A stretch of 37,500 nt of DNA from Chrysomallon squamiferum (lineage: Eukaryota; Mollusca; Gastropoda; Neomphalida; Peltospiridae): positions 16,588,342 to 16,625,841 of the forward strand of contig CM022679.1 of NCBI GenBank assembly GCA_012295275.1, in the 5' to 3' direction. This document shows, piece after piece, positions 21,397 to 31,325 of this stretch. Position 1 is the stretch's first letter, and each line of letters starts with the position of its first letter. The translations under genes were made by a program, and so were the position numbers. A model generated the notes under the pieces. The model did no database searches and was not told the origin of the DNA. It saw nothing but the letters and a program-made list of their open reading frames with translations.

Positions 21397-22840
21397 TATA
21401 TGAACATTACAAATACATTTGGTAGACAATAATAAAAGAGAATATCTATTTATAGACATGGCTTTTAATAAACAGTATGAGGCTCTGTCTGGAATGGGAA
21501 ATACCCCCTCACTGGCCAGGTTATCTGAAGTATCATAAAAATGTCTAATGCTGTGACTGTTTGTTATGGTAACCTTTTCAGTAAAGGTAAGAAACCACTG
21601 AACTAAATGTATTTGAAGACAATTAGATACAATTATTTTATTTTCTATTTTGGGTTTTTTTCTTTCTTAATCTTTTCTTTGATTTTAAAATACATCATAT
21701 GTTTTACATAAAAACTATCCAGTACTAACTCAAACTGAATAAACCAGTAAACACAACAACCAGAAAATATATTTAAAAATCAAACTTAACATTAGTCTGT
21801 TTTCTCTGGCTGTCTGATCTGATTTCACTGAAATGTCATAGGCTATTTTTATTTAATTCTGAGTGTGTTGAAATTAGTGATATTTTTCACCATGGGACCA
21901 AGATAAAAAAAAAAAATAATATATAAAAAAAAAATTAAAAAAATGTTTTAAAAATTCAATACTGTATTTAAACGATAAGTAACTGAATCAGACAAAGGAA
22001 AACCAACAGAGATAACTGAAATTTTGACTTTAAACTAATTCAACATTGGAATGTGCATTAAAAACCTTCTTTTAACTTAACTCATTTTAAGTAAAAGGCA
22101 AAATAAACAAATAATTTATAAATTGAAATATTATTTCAATAATCAATTTTTTTAACTATAAAATTAAATTTAAAAACTATGTGCTAATGACATTTTAAAA
22201 TTTGATTTAAAAATAATAAGCTAAATAAAAACGAAACATCAAAAAAAAAGCCCCCACAATAATAACAATAAAATAACAAACAAAGAACGCAACAAACAAA
22301 ACAAAAACAAACAACAATACATATATTTGTTTTTATTAGTGATAAAACTATTTAAATATGGTATATTTGAAAACATAATAGTACAATAATTTATGTAGCA
22401 CAGTGTGGGACTTTGTTTATATAACAAAATCAAGTGCAAATCATTGTTATGTTAATTTGAGAATAAATCTGACTGGTCTATTTATAAGGCTGTTCATACT
22501 GTTTAAGTATTTTTAAAAAAAAACAAAAAAAAACAATTAAAATCCGGTTTCAGTACCAGTTCAGAAAAAAATTAATTAAAAAGACATACTTTTAGACCTA
22601 ACAGAGTTACTTCCCTTGACATATTGTGACAGTATTTAAAAATGCCTCTCAGGTAACAGTTGTAATTTTTGAATTATGTAAACAATTATTGTCGTAAACA
22701 TTCAGTTATTTTAAATTTATTATGCCTAAGCCTTCTCAATTTGTCACATTTATTTCCCTGTCTTTACTAACGAACACCTACAGTTTATACGTCTCCAATC
22801 ACAAATGTGAAAGCAGTACAAAAAATTGTTTGATCTCGCC
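19087..22840. other. Intergenic DNA between the two genes, no gene recognised
   Basis: AT-rich throughout. It contains ATT/TTA runs at 19445-19487, a poly(T) run of about 29 at 19705-19734, an ATT run at 21351-21396, and A-rich runs near 21907-21945. Short open frames on both strands lack any recognisable protein features. The last 250 bases should include the gene 2 promoter, but no specific element stands out. Confidence 0.5.
21351..21396. repeat. (ATT)n microsatellite
   Basis: About 14 ATT triplets in the intergenic interval. Confidence 0.93.
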
Positions 22841-22887
22841 GCAGGTGGGCACGCGAGTGTAGTGCCGTGTGCAAACTGAGTCAGAAA

Positions 22888-22929
22888 ATGATTCGGCAGT
22901 TCGTTCGTTACATGGAGTTAGTCGAGTAG
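22888..22929 (+). promoter_or_regulatory. Upstream ORF in gene 2 leader
   Basis: ATG at 22888 opens a 13-codon frame (MIRQFVRYMELVE) closed by TAG at 22927, 18 bases before the gene 2 ATG at 22948 and in the same frame. The stop shows that the PDZ frame is not open upstream, supporting 22948 as the start. The surrounding leader (about 22840-22947) has more CpG than its AT-rich surroundings, as expected of a promoter-proximal first exon. The transcription start is unknown; no convincing TATA box was seen. Confidence 0.5.
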
Positions 22930-22947
22930 GGAGTTCAAACCAGCGAC

Positions 22948-23058
22948 ATGTCGGTGCTCACGTTGGAGGCCAAATTGGAACGGGCCGATACGACAACGCC
23001 ATGGGGTTTTCGAATGCAGGGAGGAAAGGATTTTGCGAGTTCACTGACCATCCAGCGT
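22948..23058 (+). CDS. Gene 2 first coding exon: N-terminal half of PDZ domain
   Basis: ATG at 22948 (G at -3) begins MSVLTLEAKLERADTTTPWG, followed by FRMQGGKDFASSLTIQR, and the exon ends at donor gtaagt (23059), phase 0. PWGF (residues 18-21) is the carboxylate-binding loop of PDLIM-type PDZ domains, and TPWGFRMQGGKDF is a very typical ALP/Enigma-family start. An in-frame stop at 22927 and the position of the loop near residue 18 support this start. Gene 1 should have a corresponding exon upstream of the window. Confidence 0.92.
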
Positions 23059-24186
23059 GTAAGTAGAAACTTTTCTTGTCACCCTATCTTTTTATTACTT
23101 ACAGAAGTTTACTGAAGATCGCTGCCTTCGCCGTGTGTGAGGGGAGGCCTGCTTCTTTTTTTTTTAAAAAAAAAAAAAAAAAAAAAATCAAGTTTAAATA
23201 AATCTTTCAGGTTACTGTTTAATGATTCTAGGTGACAAACAACTTTCTGCAGGTGTGATATTACAGCGGTCAGCAGAACGCTCGGATTTAGTTCAAACTT
23301 TTTTTGTTACTGTTGTCGTAATTTAAATAGTAATACAAATTAAATTTTAAAATTAATATTTTCGTTCTTTTCTTTTCTTTCTTTCCTGAAAGAAAGAAAA
23401 ATGTTGGAAGTTGCTGAATTTCTCTTTTTGTTATTTTCAGTAATGCTATACAAGTTCATCACTATTTCAAAACAACAAAATCTAAATAATATTAATATTA
23501 ATCTACCTTTCAACAAAAAAAAAAAAAATAATAAGAAAGAAAAAAAAAAAAAAGAACTGTCTGATTATGCTTAAGAAATAAAAACTTGATAATTTAAAAA
23601 TTTTCAGTAAACAAAAAATTAATGTTATTTGTCTTGCTTAAAAAAAGAAGAAAAGTTTGTTAACTTGTTGAGTGGGTCAAGATACCCTGACAGAAAAATG
23701 TTTGTTGTATCCAACCCTAACAAGGATGTCAAATACAGAATATACTGAATGGTTTAAATGTATAATATAGCCATATAAGGAAATGACATTAAAATACCAG
23801 ATAATTACGATTATTTAAATTATTTTCACTTTTATGCTGAAATGAATGTTGTTATCATTTCAGTTAAATAAGAGAATAAAATGAGCTGAGAAATGGATTG
23901 TACATCTTTCCAAAACTCAATAAGTAAATAAATAAGAACCATAAATAGTAAGTTTAAATTATTTAAATTAAGGGGAAATGTTGGAACATTTTGTTTGTTG
24001 ACTTTTGTCTCTAGTGTTTTATATATCAGCTGCTTAGTTCATTGTTTTTCTTTGATGTCCAACCACTTAGATCAGACACTGCAGGGGGTCACTCTAAGAT
24101 ACCCATACAAGTGTTACATTGTAATAACTTGTTACATATTAATTATTAAAGCTATTTACTTTGTCAAAATAGTTAATGTGATTATG

Positions 24187-24440
24187 CTTTAAGTAGATAC
24201 TTTGTATTGTTAGTGTTCTAATATAAACAAGTTAAGTGGTTTTATTCAATGCAGTTGTTATTGTAATACTTTGTGAAATACATGCTGGGTGGATTTATCA
24301 ACTATTAAAGATTACTTTAAGTAGGCACTATGTATTACATTATGTATTATTACAGTTATGTGGTATTATTCAATATAGTTGTTATTCCAAGTAGTTTTAC
24401 TACTTTTGTTATATTTGCTGGGTGGATTCATCAGTACATT
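24187..24440. repeat. Diverged tandem duplication, about 130 bp
   Basis: Two successive segments share, in the same order, ctttaagtag (24187, 24314), ggt-ttattcaat followed by agttgttatt, and gctgggtggatt-atca (24284, 24417). Spacing is about 127-133 bp with many substitutions and indels. Confidence 0.7.
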
Positions 24441-24563
24441 TTAAATGTAAAGTTATAACTGTTACTTTGGAATGCATTCTGAATTTTTCTGGATTTTTAT
24501 TGTATATTTTTTTTATTAAATTTAATTTTCATTATTTATTAAAATTTATTACTTTTATTGACA

Positions 24564-24603
24564 TCATTATTTTTGTTTATTTATTTATTTATTTATTTAT
24601 ATA
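24564..24603. repeat. (ATTT)n microsatellite
   Basis: About eight tandem tttatta/tttattt steps in the gene 2 first intron. Confidence 0.8.
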
Positions 24604-25059
24604 TTTATTTTATAACAAAAAATTAATTTAATTTAGTATGTAACCAAAGTTAATTAGAGCAGAAGACTATTACTAAAATTATTAAACACTTTGTGTCATT
24701 TAAACTTAAAAATTATTTAAAACATTCCTTTAATGTACACTGTTTGATTATCAGCAAAGTTAAACATTATCAGCTTGGTTTAATAACTGATACAGAATGA
24801 CCTTGAATTCAAGAATGCTGAAAGGAAAGAAAAAAAAATGGTTTCAGAAGAGATTCCACTCCCACATTATTTTGCCTGACAGTGTTGCCAAAAATACTCT
24901 TTTTTTTATCCACGAAGACGTGTATCGCTTGTATTCTGTGTTTTCATGTACAGTGAAGCATTTCTCTAACACAGAACTGGCAACCTTTTATGGTAGCTAG
25001 CAGATTCCCTTCATACTCTTCTCTTTCATCTTCCTAACAACCTGTCTCCCCTTTTCCAG

Positions 25060-25211
25060 GTAACTCCAGGCAGTCTGGCAGCCAAGTGTGGATTGCAGCC
25101 GGGAGATGTCATTCTGAAAATAGGGAATACAAGTACAGACATTTTAAAGCACAAAGAGGCTCAGGATTATATTGTATCCAGTGGTAACCGATTAGATCTT
25201 CTGCTGCAGAG
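25060..25211 (+). CDS. Gene 2 second exon: C-terminal half of PDZ domain
   Basis: The acceptor is ccccttttccag (ends 25059) and the donor gtaact (25212). At 152 nt, phase 0 to 2, it matches the gene 1 exon at 5084 exactly in length and phase. It encodes VTPGSLAAKCGLQPGDVILK and continues to the split Arg/Ser codon. His68 of the joined protein occupies the class I position at the start of helix alpha-B (KHKEAQ). Joined to the first exon it completes an 88-residue PDZ domain. Identity with the gene 1 exon is 25 of 51 residues by direct alignment. Later exons (linker, ZM, LIM) were not recognised up to 37500. Confidence 0.92.
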
Positions 25212-25354
25212 GTAACTTGGTGACTACATAATATGAAAAATAACAAATATTTTTTTGTATTCTTTTAATAGAAATAACTTGATAAAAATAACATACTTTA
25301 GAATCTCCTGAGGCAGTTACACAAGTTATAAAAAGTAATTGCTTCTGGAAATTT

Positions 25355-25357
<3 letters not shown>

Positions 25358-25386
<29 letters not shown>

Positions 25387-25440
25387 TGTATGTATGTATG
25401 TATGTATGTGTGTGTGTGTGTGTGTATATATATATGAATA
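25358..25440. repeat. (TATG)n-(TG)n-(TA)n compound microsatellite
   Basis: About 12 TATG units run into TG and then TA dinucleotides. It starts about 145 bases after the gene 2 exon donor at 25212. Confidence 0.95.
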
Positions 25441-25525
25441 TATATCTGTGTGAGCGTATGTATGTATGCATTTTATATAAACAGAGAGAGATATGGTAAC
25501 TACAGCTGTAGAGGCTGACAACAAA

Positions 25526-25526
<1 letters not shown>

Positions 25527-25572
<46 letters not shown>
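25527..25572. repeat. (CA)n microsatellite
   Basis: About 23 CA dinucleotides, opposite in strand sense to the TG run 120 bases upstream, so a transcript could fold between them. Confidence 0.95.
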
Positions 25573-25573
<1 letters not shown>

Positions 25574-27550
25574 TATATATTAATAACATGTCCAGTAGCT
25601 GAGAAGTATTTACAGTCTGGCATTTTATCACCAGCACTGTGCCTATCTGTACTGCTGGTATCCTGTATTTATATGTTTACTTTCACCATAGACAATACTT
25701 AAAATATCCTATATGTACACATGTAATAAAAGATTTTGCTTCATCTTGACAGTCAACTTGTTATTGTCAAACATAGCAAATGTATTCAGTTCATTGTCTT
25801 GTATAGTCCAACTTTTATTCTCTGCAATATTACAAAAAAATGTGTTAAACAAGATTCTTGTATTGCTCTTTTATTAATAACTGTTAAGGTGCTGATGAAT
25901 TTCTAAAAGAACCATCTATTATTATGGTGTAAATAACTTTCATACTGATAATGCAGTGAGTGCAAATTGTTGTTATTAATAAAAAACATATCTGTTACAT
26001 TCAAAAGCAAGAGGGAGAAAGTTTGGTGAGCATCCTGGATCAAAGTATTCATAATGTTGTAATGAGTGCAAGAAGAAAGAACCTGAAATACTGTGAAATA
26101 TGGTTATTTCCCATTCCAATAGGCACTGCATTTTTATTTTTTATTTTTTGTAATTGTAAGCTTAGAAAATTTTGGAGGGAAAATGTTATTAAAAGGTCAA
26201 GAATATGTAACTTTTACAGTATAGAGCAGTTCACAGGATCACAAAATATGTTTTACTCTTTTTTTTCTACTTTAAAAAACCCAGAAGTAGCCAATACTTT
26301 TAAAATTTCTTTGCTTCAGAATGCAGTGCTCATATACCATGCTGTTGATTATTTTTTATTTGGTTTTACAGTTAGATAACACGAGTTCATGTGGTACACG
26401 AAAGGTTGTCAAGACTCAAATATGTTATGTCAAATTTGATTTACTGTTATTGCATAACTTCATATCAGTTTTAACCAGAGTGCTAATGAAGTGTCAAACC
26501 ACATTTATAATGAATGGAATCAGTTTTTTTGTCCTAGATATGTTTATGAAATAGGTATAGCTGAATTAATGGTAAGGAAAATATTTATATACATACATAC
26601 ATATATATTGTATAACCTTGAGGGAAAAAAAGAAGGTAAGAACAACCATGAAAAAGGAGATATGAACATTTTGAATTAAATATGTGGAAATTTATTCTTT
26701 TCCTAAAGTTCAAAAAATGTTCATGAAAATTAATTCGACCTATTTTAGAAACATATTTAGGGCAAAATATACCTGATTTGATTCATTATAATTGTACTTT
26801 GTATTTATTTTTTTATGTTTATGTATTTTCTCAGTAGTAACAGCCAGTGTAATTTGTGTGATGTGGTGTTCGTTTATTCATTCTCATTCTATTGAATTTT
26901 TTGTAATTCAGTTTTTACTGGTCACATAACATGGTAGTTACATCATATAGTTAGTTGTTTAACTTACTCATAGCATGTGCAGTAACATGTTTTCACATGT
27001 CATGGTACTCATATCAAAGATAACTGACACGAGAGTGGTTGGATAATGTCTTTACATTCATTATCCAGTCAGAAATGCTGACGTGGTCAAACATCTTTTC
27101 CAGGTTGTGCCAGAACTGCCATTCCACTTTGGCAAGTCGTGTGTTTGCCTTTTGTTTATGAAATATAAAGCTTCAGATCTATCTACAGCTGGGTGCAGAA
27201 TGCATGTATATTCTTTAGTTGCCTAGCAACAGGAAACCACATTTAGTTTTTCTGTAAGGGAACCTGCAGTGATATCTGAGCATAACAAGTAAAGTGGTGT
27301 AGTATTAGAATGTCTAATGAGATTAGAGGTGTTTTGTGATAGGTACTCCACCAGGTACACAGCTGATGTTGCGGTACCAGGTGTAACACCTATACTGGTC
27401 TTGTGTTAAAATAGTGTTTAACAAGATACAAGGTTTTCTGATAACTGCTTTACCAGATACTGACATATAGTACCTAAATACAACAAGTAAAATGGTGTTG
27501 TATTAATGCTGAGATACAAGTGTGTAAACTAACAACTGTTCTAATAGAAG
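25573..27550. other. Probable gene 2 intron, no gene recognised
   Basis: A 139-codon open frame at 25960-26379 has no recognisable domain, biased AT-rich codons and no splice context, so it is not called. A less AT-rich part (about 26990-27520) holds a diverged duplication: ataacaagtaaagtggtg at 27283 and acaacaagtaaaatggtg at 27480. It also has E-box hexamers and short palindromes near 27350-27391. Confidence 0.5.
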
Positions 27551-27995
27551 TTGAGATAAACAGTTATAGTAGATATGGAGATAAACAGTTATAGTAGATA
27601 TTGAGATAAACAGTTATAGTAGATATGGAGATAAACAGTTATAGTAGATATGGAGATAAACAGTTATAGTAGAAATGGAGATAAACAGTTATAGTAGATA
27701 TGGAGATAAACAGTTACAGTAGATATGGAGATAAACAGTTACAGTAGATATGGAGATAAACAGTTAAAGTAGATATGGAGATAAACAGTTATAGTAGGTA
27801 TGGAGATAAACAGTTATAGTAGGTATGGAGATAAACAGTTATAGTAGGTATGGAGATAAACAGTTATAGTAGATATGGAGATAAACAGTTACAGTAGATA
27901 TGGAGATAAACAGTTACAGTAGGTATGGAGATAAACAGTTACAGTAGGTATGGAGATAAACAGTTATAGTAGGTATGGAGATAAACAGTTATAGT
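27551..27995. repeat. 25-bp minisatellite, about 18 copies
   Basis: The unit runs gagataaacagttatagtag then atatg. Spacing is exactly 25 bases (for example 27553, 27578). Point variants (agatat/aggtat, ttatag/ttacag) are clustered, with aggtat copies mostly in two blocks. Confidence 0.95.
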
Positions 27996-29060
27996 ATTGG
28001 CTGTTTAAAGAAGTGTTTTGCATCTCCATTAATATGAATGTAAATCCTTGAACCTGCTTTTGCATCTTTCAGTGAGGTTTATGAAGAAATAATAAATTCA
28101 CATTGTAATTTTTTCTTTTTTTGATTATCCCTTCCAAAAAAGTATAAAAAAATAATAATAATAAAATGTGTCTGTAATTTTAAAAGAAACTTTTATTTTT
28201 TAATTATTTGTTTTCATTTTATGTTATTTCATTATATTTTATATTATTACTCTCAGAAAGAAAGAAGGATAGGTTGTCAGTAACAAAGAAAAAGTAACTT
28301 AGAAGTGTGTTCAGGTAGATTACTTCTACCTCTACAGGTACATTTAAAGAATGTTGTTGTTGGGTGTCCAGCTCTGGTTTCAATTTAATATGTATTAAAA
28401 TGAAAACAACATACCACAGCGAGGATATGCATGTGAAAAAAAAACAAATATAAAAATAATTAAATACTTTATTATTACAAAGCTTTGTATGGCTGATGTT
28501 ATGACCTGGTCATGTATTAGAATGTTGAAAATGAAGAACAGTCACACAGGTAAATTATGTCATAATTACAAATGTTTGTGTTTTAACTGAGAGCTGGTTA
28601 TATCTGGACAAATGAACTGTTTAGTCAAATGAGGTTTGTACATCAAAGCTATTCACACTGGATGAAAATGCAGTTTTTTATACCACAAAGAAATAACATG
28701 TGGTTTTATTTTACTACAATATGAAACAACAAGACAAAGATGGGCCAGGTATTCACATGACCACTGGACACATTTTGTCTGCCACCGAATGTTCTCTGTG
28801 TGTGTCAGTCTGTTGTGTTTCTCTTGTTTGCATTATATGCTCTTTCTTGTGAAGTTGGAGAGCCTATCATCATGTTTTCATTGAAGTCTACCTAAAGAGA
28901 GGTTGCTGGGGTCAGCTGTACATTAACACAAGATGAGTAATAACAGAAACCTGAGATCACATTTAATTTTATTTTGAGATAACTTATAATTTAATGTTGT
29001 CTTCAGTATGATTTAAATGATGTTAACCATAACATAAAATTAGATCAGCTTTAATTTATA
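27996..29060. other. Probable gene 2 intron, no gene recognised
   Basis: AT-rich sequence with A-rich and T-rich runs and a somewhat less AT-rich part at 28730-28920. No exon or RNA gene was recognised. Confidence 0.5.
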
Positions 29061-31218
29061 CTTGAGGTCAGATATATAATTAACATGGGTCAGCTACAAG
29101 TTAACCTTGAGGTCAGCTATAAAATTAACAAAGGTCAGCTAGTAAATTAACATGGGTCAGCTAGTAAATTAACATGGGTCAGCTATAAAATTAACAAAGG
29201 TCAGCTAGTAAATTAACATGGGTCAGCTAGTAAATTAACATGGGTCAGTTAGTAAATTAACAAAGGTCAGCTAGTAAATTAACATGGATCAGCTATAAAA
29301 TTAACAAAGGTCAGCTAGTAAATTAACATGGGTCAGCTAGTAAATTAACAAAGGTCAGCTAGTAAATTAACATGGGTCAGCTAGTAAATTAACAAAGGTC
29401 AGCTAGTAAATTAACAAAGGTCAGCTAGTAAATTAACATGGGTCAGTTAGTAAATTAACAAAGGTCAGCTAGTAAATTAACATGGGTCAGCTAGTAAATT
29501 AACATAGGTTAGCTAGTAAATTAACAAAGGTCAGCTAGTAAATTAACATGGGTCAGCTAGTAAATTAACAAGGGTCAGCTAGTAAATTAACATGGGTCAG
29601 CTAGTAAATTAACATGGGTTAGCTAGTAAATTAACAAAGGTCAGCTAGTAAATTAACATGGATCAGCTATAAAATTAACAAAGGTCAGCTAGTAAATTAA
29701 CATGGGTCAGCTAGTAAATTAACATGGGTTAGCTAGTAAATTAACATGGGTTAGCTAGTAAATTAACAAAGGTCTGCTAGTAAATTAACATGGGTTAGCT
29801 AGTAAATTAACAAAGGTTAGTAAATTAACATGGATCAGCTAGTAAATTAACAAGGGGGTAAATTAACATGGGTCAGCTAGTAAATTAACATGGGTTAGCT
29901 AGTAAATTAACAAAGGTCAGCTAGTAAATTAACATGGATCAGCTATAAAATTAACAAAGGTCAGCTAGTAAATTAACATGGGTCAGCTAGTAAATTAACA
30001 TGGGTTAGCTAGTAAATTAACATGGGTTAGCTAGTAAATTAACAAAGGTCTGCTAGTAAATTAACATGGGTTAGCTAGTAAATTAACAAAGGTCAGCTAG
30101 TAAATTAACATGGATCAGCTATAAAATTAACAAAGGTCAGCTAGTAAATTAACATGGGTTAGCTAGTAAATTAACATGGGTTAGCTAGTAAATTAACAAA
30201 GGTCTGCTAGTAAATTAACATGGGTTAGCTAGTAAATTAACAAAGGTCAGCTAGTAAATTAACATGGATCAGCTATAAAATTAACAAAGGTCAGCTAGTA
30301 AATTAACATGGGTCAGCTAGTAAATTAACATGGGTTAGCTAGTAAATTAACATGGGTCAGCTAGTAAATTAACATGGGTTAGCTAGTAAATTAACAAAGG
30401 TCAGCTAGTAAATTAACATGGATCAGCTATAAAATTAACAAAGGTCAGCTAGTAAATTAACATGGGTCAGCTAGTAAATTAACATGGGTTAGCTAGTAAA
30501 TTAACAAAGGTCAGTTAGTAAATTAACAAAGGTCAGCTAGTAAATTAACAAAGGTCAGCTAGTAAATTAACATGGGTCAGCTAGTAAATTAACATGGGTT
30601 AGCTAGTAAATTAACATGGGTTAGCTAGTAAATTAACAAAGGTCTGCTAGTAAATTAACATGGGTTAGCTAGTAAATTAACAAAGGTCAGCTAGTAAATT
30701 AACATGGGTCAGCTAGTAAATTAACATGGGTCAGCTAGTAAATTAACATGGGTTAGCTAGTAAATTAACATGGGTTAGCTAGTAAATTAACAAAGGTCTG
30801 CTAGTAAATTAACATGGGTTAGCTAGTAAATTAACAAAGGTCAGCTAGTAAATTAACATGGATCAGCTATAAAATTAACAAAGGTCAGCTAGTAAATTAA
30901 CATGGGTCAGCTAGTAAATTAACATGGGTTAGCTAGTAAATTAACATGGGTTAGCTAGTAAATTAACATGGATCAGCTATAAAATTAACATGGGTTAGCT
31001 AGTAAATTAACATGGGTTAGCTAGTAAATTAACATGGGTCAGCTAGTAAATTAACATGGGTTAGCTAGTAAATTAACATGGGTCAGCTAGTAAATTAACA
31101 TGGGTTAGCTAGTAAATTAACAAAGGTCAGCTAGTAAATTAACATGGGTCAGTTAGTAAATTAACAAAGGTCAGCTAGTAAATTAACATGGGTCAGCTAG
31201 TAAATTAACATGGATCAG
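29061..31218. repeat. 22-bp minisatellite, about 2.15 kb and almost 100 copies
   Basis: The constant part is agctagtaaattaaca, followed by tgggtc, aaggtc, tgggtt, tggatc or aaggtct-type variants. Units with gatcagctataaaa occur at 29287, 29661, 29937, 30113, 30267, 30421, 30861 and 30971. Most intervals are multiples of 22 (374, 176, 154, 154, 440, 110), showing higher-order blocks of seven or eight units. A few truncated units interrupt it near 29810-29865. Confidence 0.96.
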
Positions 31219-31325
31219 CTGTGATTTAAAGTTGAGGTCAGCTGTGATTTAAAGTTGAGGTCAGCTGTGGATTAAAGTTGAGGTCAGCTGTGATTTAAAA
31301 TTGAGGTCAGCTGTGATTTAAACTT
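31219..31325. repeat. Related 23-bp repeat, about five copies
   Basis: Units of agctgtgatttaaagttg plus aggtc continue directly from the 22-bp array. Similar 'cttgaggtcag' units also stand at the left edge (29061-29115), so the 22-bp array appears to have expanded inside an older ttgaggtcag repeat. Confidence 0.9.

Larger units (their letters stand above)
23059..25059. other. Gene 2 first intron
   Basis: This 2.0-kb intron separates the two PDZ half exons at phase 0. It holds a T-run passing into a long A-run at about 23155-23187, A-rich runs at 23513-23553, a diverged tandem duplication at 24187-24440, and an ATTT run at 24564-24603. No exon was recognised inside. Confidence 0.8.

Noticed and set aside
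22869-23066. 65-codon frame overlapping the gene 2 first exon
   Set aside because: It begins with GTG rather than ATG and is out of frame with the clear PDZ sequence, so it is a shadow.
25960-26379. 139-codon open frame in the gene 2 intron region
   Set aside because: There is no domain, the composition is AT-driven, and no splice sites fit the phase of the preceding PDZ exon.
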